Source: UBA3940 sp964506005 (GTDB taxonomy: Bacteria; Chloroflexota; Anaerolineae; Aggregatilineales; UBA3940). Taken from it: 64,000 nucleotides of DNA. Shown piece after piece: positions 41,069 through 47,887 of this stretch (positions within the stretch are counted from its first letter, which is position 1; every line of letters starts with the position of its first letter). Made by a program: the position numbers and the translations under genes. The notes beneath the pieces are model-generated. The model was not told where the DNA came from. It saw nothing but the letters and a program-made list of their open reading frames with translations, and did not search any database. The stretch spans positions 8,452-72,451 of the forward strand of contig CAZDLX010000001.1 of the NCBI GenBank assembly GCA_964506005.1, in the 5' to 3' direction.

Positions 41069-42292
41069 CTAGGGCGCGGCGACATGAACGGTGTGCAGAA
41101 TCACCGTCTCAGTTGACAATAGCTCGCGGTCGCTCGCGGTGATCGTCAGGTAGTTGTAGTCGTACCAGGGCCGCGCCCAGATCGTCATCAGCAGCCAGTA
41201 ATCCCGCGGGGCCTGGATGTCCGCCGGCACCGGGATCACGACGACCTGCGGCACGATCTGGCCGGGCAGCCAGGCCGTGGCGGGCGGTGAGCTCATCGGG
41301 ACGTCAGTCTGCGTCACGTTGACCAGGTCGGGGAACTCCTCCATGTGCACCGACATCCCGTACTCGTCGTCCTGGCGACCGTTGGCGCGCCAGTAGAGGG
41401 TCACTGACAGGGTGCCTGAGCTGGGCGTCAGCGGCTCTTCGGCGACGCGGTAGCCAACCAGCTCCAGCCGTCCGTCCAGGTACTGCACGGAAACCGGCGT
41501 CGCCAGCCAGCGGGCCTCGACGGCTGGCAGCAGAAACTGGTATGCGGCCAGCAGTATGACCCAGCTCAGTGCGCCGGCAATCACGAACCGCGCCACCTGC
41601 GGGGCCTGTGCCCGGCCAGCCTCTCGCAGCGTGTGTTCCATCACCCCGACGAGTACGAGCGTCCCGCCGAGGATCTCGAACAGCTCCTCGAAGATCTGGT
41701 GACGGTAGCAGTCGATGACTGTCACGTCAAAGCAGCCCCGGAAGATCACGAAGTCCTCGATGACCATCCCGCCTGCCGCCATCAGCGCGAGCCCGCCGAG
41801 GATCAGCGCCGGCGCCAGCTTCTGCCCCCTCCACTGCCGCCGGAATATGGCGATTGTCGCCGCCACGACCACAATCCCCACAGCGCCGTACACGTACTTC
41901 CAGTTTGGGAACTGCTCGTGGATCTCGGCGTACTCGTCGATACCCATGACCATCAGGACCACGCCGATCAGCAGCCAGTACGCGCCACCCCAGTTCCAGC
42001 CTTTGAGCAGGGTGCGGGCGTGGTACAGGGCAAAGACGCCTGCCACGCCCAGCTGGATGGCCGCCAGCGTCGTGGGGAGATTGCGCTCCTCGCTGATCAT
42101 GTCGATAAACCAGGGGACGAGGCGGTACTCCAGCGGCCAGTTCCGCTGGGACAGGGCTGCCAGCACCAGCTCGACGAGCAGCATGAGGCCGAGCACGAGG
42201 ATCGCGGGCCGTGTCAGCCGCCGCGCGAGCAGTGCGAACCCGATGATGGCGAGCAGGCCGATTATCAGGAGGATGAGCCAGTTTGACAGCAT
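41069..42292 (-). CDS. Polytopic membrane protein with an extracytoplasmic C-terminal beta domain
   Basis: 407 aa. The first 250 residues hold about seven hydrophobic helices, with a conserved-looking polar motif G-I-D-E-Y-A-E-I-H-E near residue 120 and E-D-F-V-I-F near 185. The last 130 residues form a beta-rich domain (R-L-E-L-V-G-Y-R-V, S-V-T-L-Y-W-R-A, W-L-P-G-Q-I-V). That kind of domain is often attached to membrane glycosyltransferase-like proteins in Chloroflexota. No catalytic family is recognised; the acidic/His motif in a helix could bind metal. It stands alone, divergent from the nuclease gene. Confidence 0.75.
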   Translation of the reverse strand: MLSNWLILLIIGLLAIIGFALLARRLTRPAILVLGLMLLVELVLAALSQRNWPLEYRLVPWFIDMISEERNLPTTLAAIQLGVAGVFALYHARTLLKGWNWGGAYWLLIGVVLMVMGIDEYAEIHEQFPNWKYVYGAVGIVVVAATIAIFRRQWRGQKLAPALILGGLALMAAGGMVIEDFVIFRGCFDVTVIDCYRHQIFEELFEILGGTLVLVGVMEHTLREAGRAQAPQVARFVIAGALSWVILLAAYQFLLPAVEARWLATPVSVQYLDGRLELVGYRVAEEPLTPSSGTLSVTLYWRANGRQDDEYGMSVHMEEFPDLVNVTQTDVPMSSPPATAWLPGQIVPQVVVIPVPADIQAPRDYWLLMTIWARPWYDYNYLTITASDRELLSTETVILHTVHVAAP

Positions 42293-42383
42293 TAGCAGGG
42301 ACTTCTCCGCGGAGAGCGATGGGTAACGGGTGGCCTCGTCACAGATCGTAATATGAGGTTGGCGCCACGGCCCATATTACTCC

Positions 42384-42424
42384 GTGACAGGGGCAGTCCG
42401 CAATGGGAGGCCTGCCCCTGTCAC
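42384..42424. repeat. 13-bp inverted repeat in a divergent intergenic region
   Basis: GTGACAGGGGCAG and CTGCCCCTGTCAC are perfect inverted copies around 15 bases. CCGCAAT in the loop and ATTGCGG just outside form a second, overlapping pair. It lies between the membrane-protein (-) and nuclease (+) genes, with no T tract, so it is either an operator or an RNA structure. Confidence 0.6.
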
Positions 42425-42498
42425 AATTGCGGTCGCGGGGGTACACTCACCCGGCGCATGTGAGTTCACCGTGTTCTTAGCCACCGGATCGGGTTGCC

Positions 42499-43050
42499 AT
42501 GAAGCTGCGGGTTTATCTGTCTTTACTCGGCGCGATGCTGCTCGTCACAGGCTGCGGTATGCCGGTGGCGCTTGACGACATCGCGGAGATCCTCGTCGCG
42601 ACCCCGCCCGGTGCAGCCGGTTCCACCGGGGTGCCCGCGGCTCCGCCCGGCGGCGAGCGTGCGACCGTCACCCGCATCATCGACGGTGACACCATAGAGG
42701 TGTCCATCGACGGCGAAACCTTCCGCGTTCGCTATATCGGGCTCAACGCGCCGGAGTGGGATGAGGTGTGTGGCAGTGAGGCGACGCAGGCCAATGCAGA
42801 CCTGGTCGCCGGGCGCGAGGTGACGCTCGTCAGGGACGTCAGCGAGACTGACCGCTACGGGCGGCTGCTGCGCTATGTCTACGTTGACGAGGTGATGGTC
42901 AACGCACAGCTCGTCGCGGACGGCTGGGTGGAGGCAAATTCGTATCCCCCTGACGTGACGTACGACGACGTGCTCGCCGAAGCCGGGGCTGAGGCCCGCG
43001 AGGGTGGCCGCGGCTGCTGGGGGCCGGCCTGGCGAGGCGCCTTCGACTGA
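42499..43050 (+). CDS. Secreted thermonuclease-like (SNase) lipoprotein
   Basis: 183 aa with a lipoprotein signal peptide (L-L-V-T-G-C, Cys at residue 19), a Pro/Gly-rich linker and a staphylococcal nuclease-like domain from about 55. The calcium and catalytic segments are visible: R-I-I-D-G-D-T-I-E-V (Asp), R-Y-I-G-L-N-A-P-E (Arg), and D-R-Y-G-R-L-L-R-Y-V (second catalytic Arg). W-D-E-V-C and R-G-C-W could form a disulfide. It probably degrades extracellular DNA or RNA for phosphate and nitrogen. Start ATG at 42499; no strong ribosome site. Confidence 0.92.
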   Translation: MKLRVYLSLLGAMLLVTGCGMPVALDDIAEILVATPPGAAGSTGVPAAPPGGERATVTRIIDGDTIEVSIDGETFRVRYIGLNAPEWDEVCGSEATQANADLVAGREVTLVRDVSETDRYGRLLRYVYVDEVMVNAQLVADGWVEANSYPPDVTYDDVLAEAGAEAREGGRGCWGPAWRGAFD

Positions 43051-43063
43051 GCGCCGGGCCCGG

Positions 43064-43333
43064 CTACTCAACCTCTGACATCAGCTGTTCGAGAGCGCGC
43101 ACCGCTTCCTCGGCGTCCGGGCCATCCGCCTTGATCTCAATGGTGTGCCCTTTGCTGGCGCCCAGCATCAGCACACTGAGGATGCTCTTCGCATCTACCC
43201 AGTCTTTGCCGCCGGTAACGTTCCTCACATGGATGTCAGCCTGGTGTCTGGCTGCCTCCTGCACGAACAGTGCCGCGGGGCGAGCATGCAGCCCGACTTC
43301 ATTCGTTACCAACACCTCGGTACAGACCGCCAT
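43064..43333 (-). CDS. ptsH: Phosphocarrier protein HPr
   Basis: 89-aa HPr. The phosphorylated His16 lies in N-E-V-G-L-H-A-R-P-A, and Ser50 lies in K-S-I-L-S-V at the place of the regulatory Ser46 of Gram-positive HPr. It accepts phosphate from enzyme I and hands it to EIIA, encoded one base upstream in the same operon. It is the last gene of the eight-gene PTS operon. Neither enzyme I nor HPr kinase is in the window. HPr inside a sugar-specific operon suggests a dedicated phosphorelay branch. Confidence 0.95.
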   Translation of the reverse strand: MAVCTEVLVTNEVGLHARPAALFVQEAARHQADIHVRNVTGGKDWVDAKSILSVLMLGASKGHTIEIKADGPDAEEAVRALEQLMSEVE

Positions 43334-43334
43334 C

Positions 43335-43820
43335 CTAGTGCACCTCGTCGCGTAGAATACGTACGACCTGAGCGCTGTCTGCAGCGTCGATTACATCCTG
43401 CAGCACGCTCGCGTTCTGCAGCAGCTCCATCAACTGCTGGATCATCACGACCTGCTTTTCCGCCTCTTTGAGCGCGAGCAGAAACACGACCTTGGCCTCG
43501 ATTGACGTCCCGGCGGATGCACCCATGCGGCCAAACGTGACGGGACGGTCGAGCACGGCTACGGCAACGGCCGACTCCCGGACGTGCTGCGGATCGGCGT
43601 GCGGAATAGCCACGGCATGGGGCTCGGTGGGCAGCCCCGTCGGGAAGGTCTCCTCGCGCGCCAGCACGTCGTCGGCGAACTCAAGCTCGACCAGGCCATG
43701 TTCGTGCAGCTTATCGACCAGCGCCCGGATGACCTGTTCATGGTTCTCGGCTGTAAGATGCGTGATGGTGGTATTCTCGTGGATCAGGTCGATCAGATTT
43801 CGCTGCATACTCGTCTTCAT
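43335..43820 (-). CDS. PTS EIIA component, fructose/nitrogen (SgcA/GatA) type
   Basis: 161-aa EIIA of the PTS_EIIA_2 fold. Active His74 lies in V-A-I-P-H-A-D, preceded by F-P-T-G-L-P-T-E-P-H, the usual phosphorylation segment. It carries phosphate from HPr to the EIIB of this operon and possibly to the orphan EIIB at 24.2 kb. Its ATG overlaps the stop of the epimerase gene (ATGA), and its stop lies one base before the HPr start, so the three genes are translationally coupled. Confidence 0.94.
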   Translation of the reverse strand: MKTSMQRNLIDLIHENTTITHLTAENHEQVIRALVDKLHEHGLVELEFADDVLAREETFPTGLPTEPHAVAIPHADPQHVRESAVAVAVLDRPVTFGRMGASAGTSIEAKVVFLLALKEAEKQVVMIQQLMELLQNASVLQDVIDAADSAQVVRILRDEVH

Positions 43821-44455
43821 CCATCGCTAGCCTGGCGGAGCAGGTCTAAAGTGTTGGGCAGACTCTCGCCAGCGAAAAAGAAGCGCCCCACGACAGCGGT
43901 ATCCGCTCCTGCTTCGGCGGCTGCCCGGACGTTGGCGGTGGTGATGCCGCCGTCGACGATCCACTCGGCGTCAGGCAGAAGTTCTCTGCCCCGACTGAGC
44001 TTGTCGAGCATGCTGGGCAGGAACGGTGCCCGTGTCTCGGGCTCGCTCGTGAGTATGTTGACGACGCTCACATAGGGCTTGAGATAGGCCAGGTCGGGCA
44101 GAGCCGTAGCCGGGTTGAAGGCAATGCCCGCCTGCGCCCCGTGCTCTACGATCAGGCCCAGGGTTCGCCGCGGGTAGGGGCAGGCCTCCCAGTGCACGGT
44201 GATCCGATCGGCCCCCTCCGCGGCTAACTGCGGGATAAGCCACTCGGGGTTGACCATCATGAGGTGTATGTCGAACGGGATGCTGGTCAGCGGGCGCAGA
44301 TCCCGGATGATCTTGGTGCCCAGAGTCATCACCGGCACGAAGACGCCATCCTCCACGTCGAAGTGGATGAGATCGACTTCCGCGCGGTCCAGTTCCTGTA
44401 TCACCTCGCCGAGTCGCTCAAGCGGGGCCGAGGCTAGAGATGGAGCAAAATGCAT
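43817..44455 (-). CDS. Ribulose-phosphate 3-epimerase family protein (SgcE-like)
   Basis: 212-aa TIM barrel of the pentulose-phosphate 3-epimerase family. The segments are in order: A-P-S-L-A-S-A at strand 1, I-H-F-D-V-E-D-G-V-F (usually H-x-D-x-M-D-G), F-D-I-H-L-M-M at strand 3, and W-I-V-D-G-G-I near 165. His and Asp metal and catalytic residues are kept, while the Met of the M-D-G motif is Glu. Its place in the PTS operon suggests it acts on the phosphorylated product of the EIIC permease, a pentulose or hexulose phosphate. Confidence 0.92.
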   Translation of the reverse strand: MHFAPSLASAPLERLGEVIQELDRAEVDLIHFDVEDGVFVPVMTLGTKIIRDLRPLTSIPFDIHLMMVNPEWLIPQLAAEGADRITVHWEACPYPRRTLGLIVEHGAQAGIAFNPATALPDLAYLKPYVSVVNILTSEPETRAPFLPSMLDKLSRGRELLPDAEWIVDGGITTANVRAAAEAGADTAVVGRFFFAGESLPNTLDLLRQASDG

Positions 44456-44483
44456 ACCGGGTTACCTCACCATTCGCTGCAAG

Positions 44484-45575
44484 TTAGAGTCCGCGTGACA
44501 GGTTTACCCCCGAGTCCAGCTGCTGCGCAACGCGAGTTACGAGCTCAACCGTCTGCTCGACATCTGTCTGGTGGCACATGGAGATGGACGAATGGCTGTA
44601 GCGGTGCGGGATGGAGAGCCCGGCGATGGTATAGCCCATGTCCCCGAGGTAGAGCTGGAAGGCCGGGTCGGTAATCACCCCGACGATCACCTCGCGCTGC
44701 AGCGGGATGCCGCTCTCACGCGCCACGCCCTCGATGAAGCGGCGCAGGGGCGGAGAGGAGATCATGCCGGCCAGCGTGCCGCGCCCGTGAAAGTCCATCA
44801 TCTTAATCGCGGGACCGTGTCTCAATTCAACAGCCTGCACCCTCTGGCCGCCCGGCGTCTCGGCTGCAATGGTGATATCCAGCGAGATGATGGCGTCCGG
44901 GCGGATGCGGTTCACGACGGGCAGCGACCCGCGGATGCTGAACTCCTCTAGGACCGTAAAGGCGAACGCGACCGACCAGGGCGGCGGCGACTCGGCCAGG
45001 CGCTTCATCGCTTCCAGCAGGATAAAGACGCTCACGCGGTTGTCGAGGCTCTTCGAGCAGATCTGACCGTCGCCGAATATGTTGAAGTTCGGGTGGTAGG
45101 CGATCGGGTCGCCGACCTGGATGCCCGCCCCGGCGACAGCCTCGCGGCTGGGCAGGCCGACGTCGAGGTACATGTCGTGCACCTGCGGCACGGCGAACTT
45201 CTCCGTGCTCTTGGTGATATGGTGGGACTTCGTGCCAACGTAGCCGGTGACGAGATCCCCGGCGTCCGTCAGAACGTCCATGCGCTCGCCGAGCAGGCTC
45301 TTCTCGGGCACACCGCCTATGCGCTCGATGAGCAGGAAGCCGTCGTCGGTGATGTCGCGCACGATGAGCCCGAGCTCGTCGGCGTGCGCCTGCAGCATGA
45401 GGATGCGTTCCGGTTCCTGAGTTCCCCGCAGAACCCCGCTGACGTTCCCGATGTTGTCGACGACAACGTCGTCCAGCGTATCCGCGACGTAGTCACGCAG
45501 GTAGCGTATGATCGCATCCTCGCGGCCAGCAACCGCGTGGATGGCACACAGCTCTTCCAGCAACTCCCAGTTCAT
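44484..45575 (-). CDS. M42 family metallopeptidase/endoglucanase-like protein (SgcX/FrvX type)
   Basis: 363-aa M42 family protein with two-metal-site residues visible: H-A-D-E-L-G near residue 65, bridging Asp in K-S-L-D-N-R near 175, the catalytic E-E pair in V-L-E-E-F near 208, Asp in S-L-D-I near 232 and His in P-H-R-Y-S-H-S near 327. M42 enzymes are cobalt- or zinc-dependent aminopeptidases, but homologues sit in several PTS operons (sgcX, frvX in E. coli) with unknown function. Here too it lies between EIIC and the epimerase. An intercistronic hairpin separates it from the EIIC gene. Confidence 0.93.
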   Translation of the reverse strand: MNWELLEELCAIHAVAGREDAIIRYLRDYVADTLDDVVVDNIGNVSGVLRGTQEPERILMLQAHADELGLIVRDITDDGFLLIERIGGVPEKSLLGERMDVLTDAGDLVTGYVGTKSHHITKSTEKFAVPQVHDMYLDVGLPSREAVAGAGIQVGDPIAYHPNFNIFGDGQICSKSLDNRVSVFILLEAMKRLAESPPPWSVAFAFTVLEEFSIRGSLPVVNRIRPDAIISLDITIAAETPGGQRVQAVELRHGPAIKMMDFHGRGTLAGMISSPPLRRFIEGVARESGIPLQREVIVGVITDPAFQLYLGDMGYTIAGLSIPHRYSHSSISMCHQTDVEQTVELVTRVAQQLDSGVNLSRGL

Positions 45576-45600
45576 GCCTGTTGGCTCCAGTGAAGTGTGG

Positions 45601-45628
45601 GGAGGGGTGAGTGCTCACCCACCCCTCC
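45601..45628 (-). promoter_or_regulatory. Intercistronic hairpin in the PTS operon
   Basis: GGAGGGGTG and CACCCCTCC can pair over 9 bp. An alternative perfect pairing GGGTGAG/CTCACCC overlaps it, so two mutually exclusive hairpins are possible. It lies between the EIIC stop (45649) and the M42 start (45575), without a T tract, and could stabilise or trim the upstream mRNA. Confidence 0.45.
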
Positions 45629-45648
45629 GGGGTTTGCAGGCCGGTGTA

Positions 45649-46938
45649 TCAGGCGAACAGGCCGCCGATGCGTGTCAGCAGCCAGGCGATCCAGTTGCCG
45701 CCAGACAGGCCCGTGATCTGCGTAGCGCCCTCCGGCATCTCGTACCCGATGTCTGCCGCAATGCTGGTGAGCATCGGGGCGAAGTCGGAGGCGATGTACA
45801 GGATGGCGACCATGATGATGGTACCGTAGACGATGGAGCGGAACAGGTTGCCCCGCGTGAGAGGCGGCACCATCGCGACGAAGAAAGCCGTCGCGGCCAG
45901 GTCTGCGAAGGGCAGCGTTCGGTTGCCGGGCAGGATGAAGGCCAGCAGGAGTGTGATGGGGATCAGCAGGATGGCTGCCGCGATCGTGATGGGATGGCCG
46001 ATGAGGATGGCCGAGTCAAGCCCGATGTAGAACTCGCGGCCCTTGAAACGCGTCTGGAGGAACTCGCGCGCCTGCTCTGAGAGCGGCGTGAGCCCTTCCA
46101 TGAAAATGGCGATGATGCGCGGGACGAGCAGCATGACTGCTGCCATCTCGACGCCCAGGGTGAGAATCGCGACGAGCTGCTCGTTGAGCGTCATGCCAGG
46201 GTAGGCGGCATAGGCCAGCAGGCCCAGCAGGATGCCAAGCACCGCACCGAGCAGAATGGGCTGGCCGATCACGCCCAGCCGCTTGCGGATCGTCTCCGCG
46301 TCCCACTCAATCTGGCCGATGCCCGGGATGCGGTCAAAGATCGCGTTGAGCCCGCGGATGATCGGCACGCTGGTGATCGCCCAGCCCTGGGGGATGGAGA
46401 TGCCCGGAATGCCGAAGAACTCCTGCACGTCTTTGGCCGTCCAGTCGGCGATCAGCAGGGACACGATGGCGTGGATGCTGGCGGCGATGAGGCCCCACAG
46501 CAGGCTCCCGCCCGTGATGAGGTAGACGAGCGAGCCCGTGAAGGCGTAGTGCCAGAAGTTCCAGATGTCGACGTTCAGGGTCTTGGTCGCCCGCAGAATG
46601 AGCATCACGATGTTGATGCCAAAGGCGAGCGGGATGACCAGCGCGCCGACCGTCGTGCCAAAGGCAATCGCGGCGGCGACCCCCCAGCCCACGTCGATGG
46701 CGACGAGCTCGAGCCCGGTTCTTTCAATCAGTGCCTCGGTCGCCGGTGCCAGAGCGCCGATCAGCAGCCCGATCACCAGGTTCAGGCCGACGAAGCCCAC
46801 ACCGATGGTCAGCGCCGAGACGATAGCGCGCCTGAGCGGCTGGCCGAGGATTAGCCCAAGGATCAGAATGACGATGGGCAGCAGAACGACTGCGCCCAGC
46901 CCGGTAAGGAAATTCGATATGGCGTTGATTACTTCCAT
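45649..46938 (-). CDS. PTS system EIIC component, galactitol/SgcC type
   Basis: 429-aa membrane permease of the PTS galactitol EIIC family, with about ten to twelve helices. It shares the family segments seen in the paralogue at 24.5 kb: V-L-L-P-I-V-I-L-I-L-G near the start, W-N-F-W-H near 125, and F-Y-I-G-L-D-S-A-I-L-I-G-H-P near 300. It takes up and phosphorylates an as yet unknown sugar or polyol with the EIIB encoded 33 bp upstream. AAGGGAG precedes the ATG. Confidence 0.93.
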   Translation of the reverse strand: MEVINAISNFLTGLGAVVLLPIVILILGLILGQPLRRAIVSALTIGVGFVGLNLVIGLLIGALAPATEALIERTGLELVAIDVGWGVAAAIAFGTTVGALVIPLAFGINIVMLILRATKTLNVDIWNFWHYAFTGSLVYLITGGSLLWGLIAASIHAIVSLLIADWTAKDVQEFFGIPGISIPQGWAITSVPIIRGLNAIFDRIPGIGQIEWDAETIRKRLGVIGQPILLGAVLGILLGLLAYAAYPGMTLNEQLVAILTLGVEMAAVMLLVPRIIAIFMEGLTPLSEQAREFLQTRFKGREFYIGLDSAILIGHPITIAAAILLIPITLLLAFILPGNRTLPFADLAATAFFVAMVPPLTRGNLFRSIVYGTIIMVAILYIASDFAPMLTSIAADIGYEMPEGATQITGLSGGNWIAWLLTRIGGLFA

Positions 46939-46971
46939 GGCGGTGTCTCCCTTGTGGTAGGCGAAGATCGG

Positions 46972-47325
46972 TTAGCTAACCGTATCTTCTGTGTCAGGCG
47001 TCGAGCCGGTCTCCTGTGATCTTAGTTCTGCTTCGATGTTATTAATCACCTCCTCCAATCCGATTCCCGTCAGGAAGGGAACGCCATCGAAAACCGGGAC
47101 GTCGACATCGTATGGGACCTGGCTGGTCGTGATGATTGCCGACGCGCCGCTGAGCGTGTCCGGGATTTCTGCAACGCGGCACTGCACGGTTCGCACCCGC
47201 AGCCCCCGCTTTTCGAGCTGCTCCTGCAGCTTCATGGCCACGTGAGTCGAGGTCGCTATGGCGGTACCACATGCAACGACGATCTTGTGGATGTAACGTG
47301 CTGGGCTCTGCTGCTTGTCTGCCAT
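46972..47325 (-). CDS. PTS system EIIB component, galactitol/SgcB type
   Basis: 117-aa EIIB. The phosphocysteine is Cys19 in V-V-A-C-G-T-A-I-A-T-S-T, and the rest follows the galactitol EIIB fold. The 15-residue N-terminal and the acidic C-terminal extensions are longer than in the paralogue at 24.2 kb. GGAAGGGAA precedes the ATG. It lies 24 bp after the unrecognised gene and 33 bp before the EIIC gene. Confidence 0.93.
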   Translation of the reverse strand: MADKQQSPARYIHKIVVACGTAIATSTHVAMKLQEQLEKRGLRVRTVQCRVAEIPDTLSGASAIITTSQVPYDVDVPVFDGVPFLTGIGLEEVINNIEAELRSQETGSTPDTEDTVS

Positions 47326-47349
47326 ATTCCCTTCCAGATAGCTTGCCTG

Positions 47350-47868
47350 TTAGTCTCCTAGAACGTTCCGGAACGTCGTCTCAAACATCCAGATATCGTA
47401 CTCGTAGGCGTCGTCGAACGGGGGCGGCACGACGGCCACCAGGCGGAACTTCTTGGCATCGAACTGCGGCTTGAAGGTTTCTGCCACGCCGCGGTCCTTG
47501 CCGAACCGCGAATAAACGATCACGACCCCGGCGTCCTCGACTTCCGCCAGCAAGGCGAGCTTGTCGAGCGTCTCCTGCGTGATCGAGTCCGGCTCGCAGA
47601 TGGCGAGCATCGTCTGTCTCGAGTCGCTGACGGCCATCACGTCGACATCAAGGTTCTGCCCGTTCAGCGTGACGTCGGGGAGCACGTAAACGTCGTCATA
47701 CCCCGATTTGGCGAACGAGCGCGCGGTATAGAAGCGCAGAATGTGCCGCAGGTGCGCGTCTTCCCGCGTAGGCTTCGGAAGCTGGGTGCGGAAGTCAACG
47801 TAAGTCTCTACCCTGGACAGGTCGACACGCCTGCCCGTATTCTGATCTGCGTCCAGCTGGAGATGCAT
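47350..47868 (-). CDS. Unrecognised 172-aa protein of the PTS operon
   Basis: Second gene of the PTS operon: it starts 19 bp after the PRD regulator stop, with GGAGAGG just before the ATG, and ends 24 bp before EIIB. I recognise no family. The product is soluble, alpha/beta, with a strand-rich centre (V-Y-V-L-P-D-V-T-L-N-G, L-D-V-D-V-M-A-V, M-L-A-I-C-E-P-D) and V-V-I-V-Y-S-R-F-G-K-D. The order Asp...Glu in beta strands followed by a V-V-I-V strand recalls restriction-endonuclease-like folds, but the expected Lys after Glu is absent. That comparison is weak. Position suggests a regulatory or accessory role in the same sugar pathway. An upstream in-frame extension into the regulator gene lacks a start site and was not used. 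Confidence 0.8.
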   Translation of the reverse strand: MHLQLDADQNTGRRVDLSRVETYVDFRTQLPKPTREDAHLRHILRFYTARSFAKSGYDDVYVLPDVTLNGQNLDVDVMAVSDSRQTMLAICEPDSITQETLDKLALLAEVEDAGVVIVYSRFGKDRGVAETFKPQFDAKKFRLVAVVPPPFDDAYEYDIWMFETTFRNVLGD

Positions 47869-47887
47869 GTCCTCTCCTTTCGTAGCG

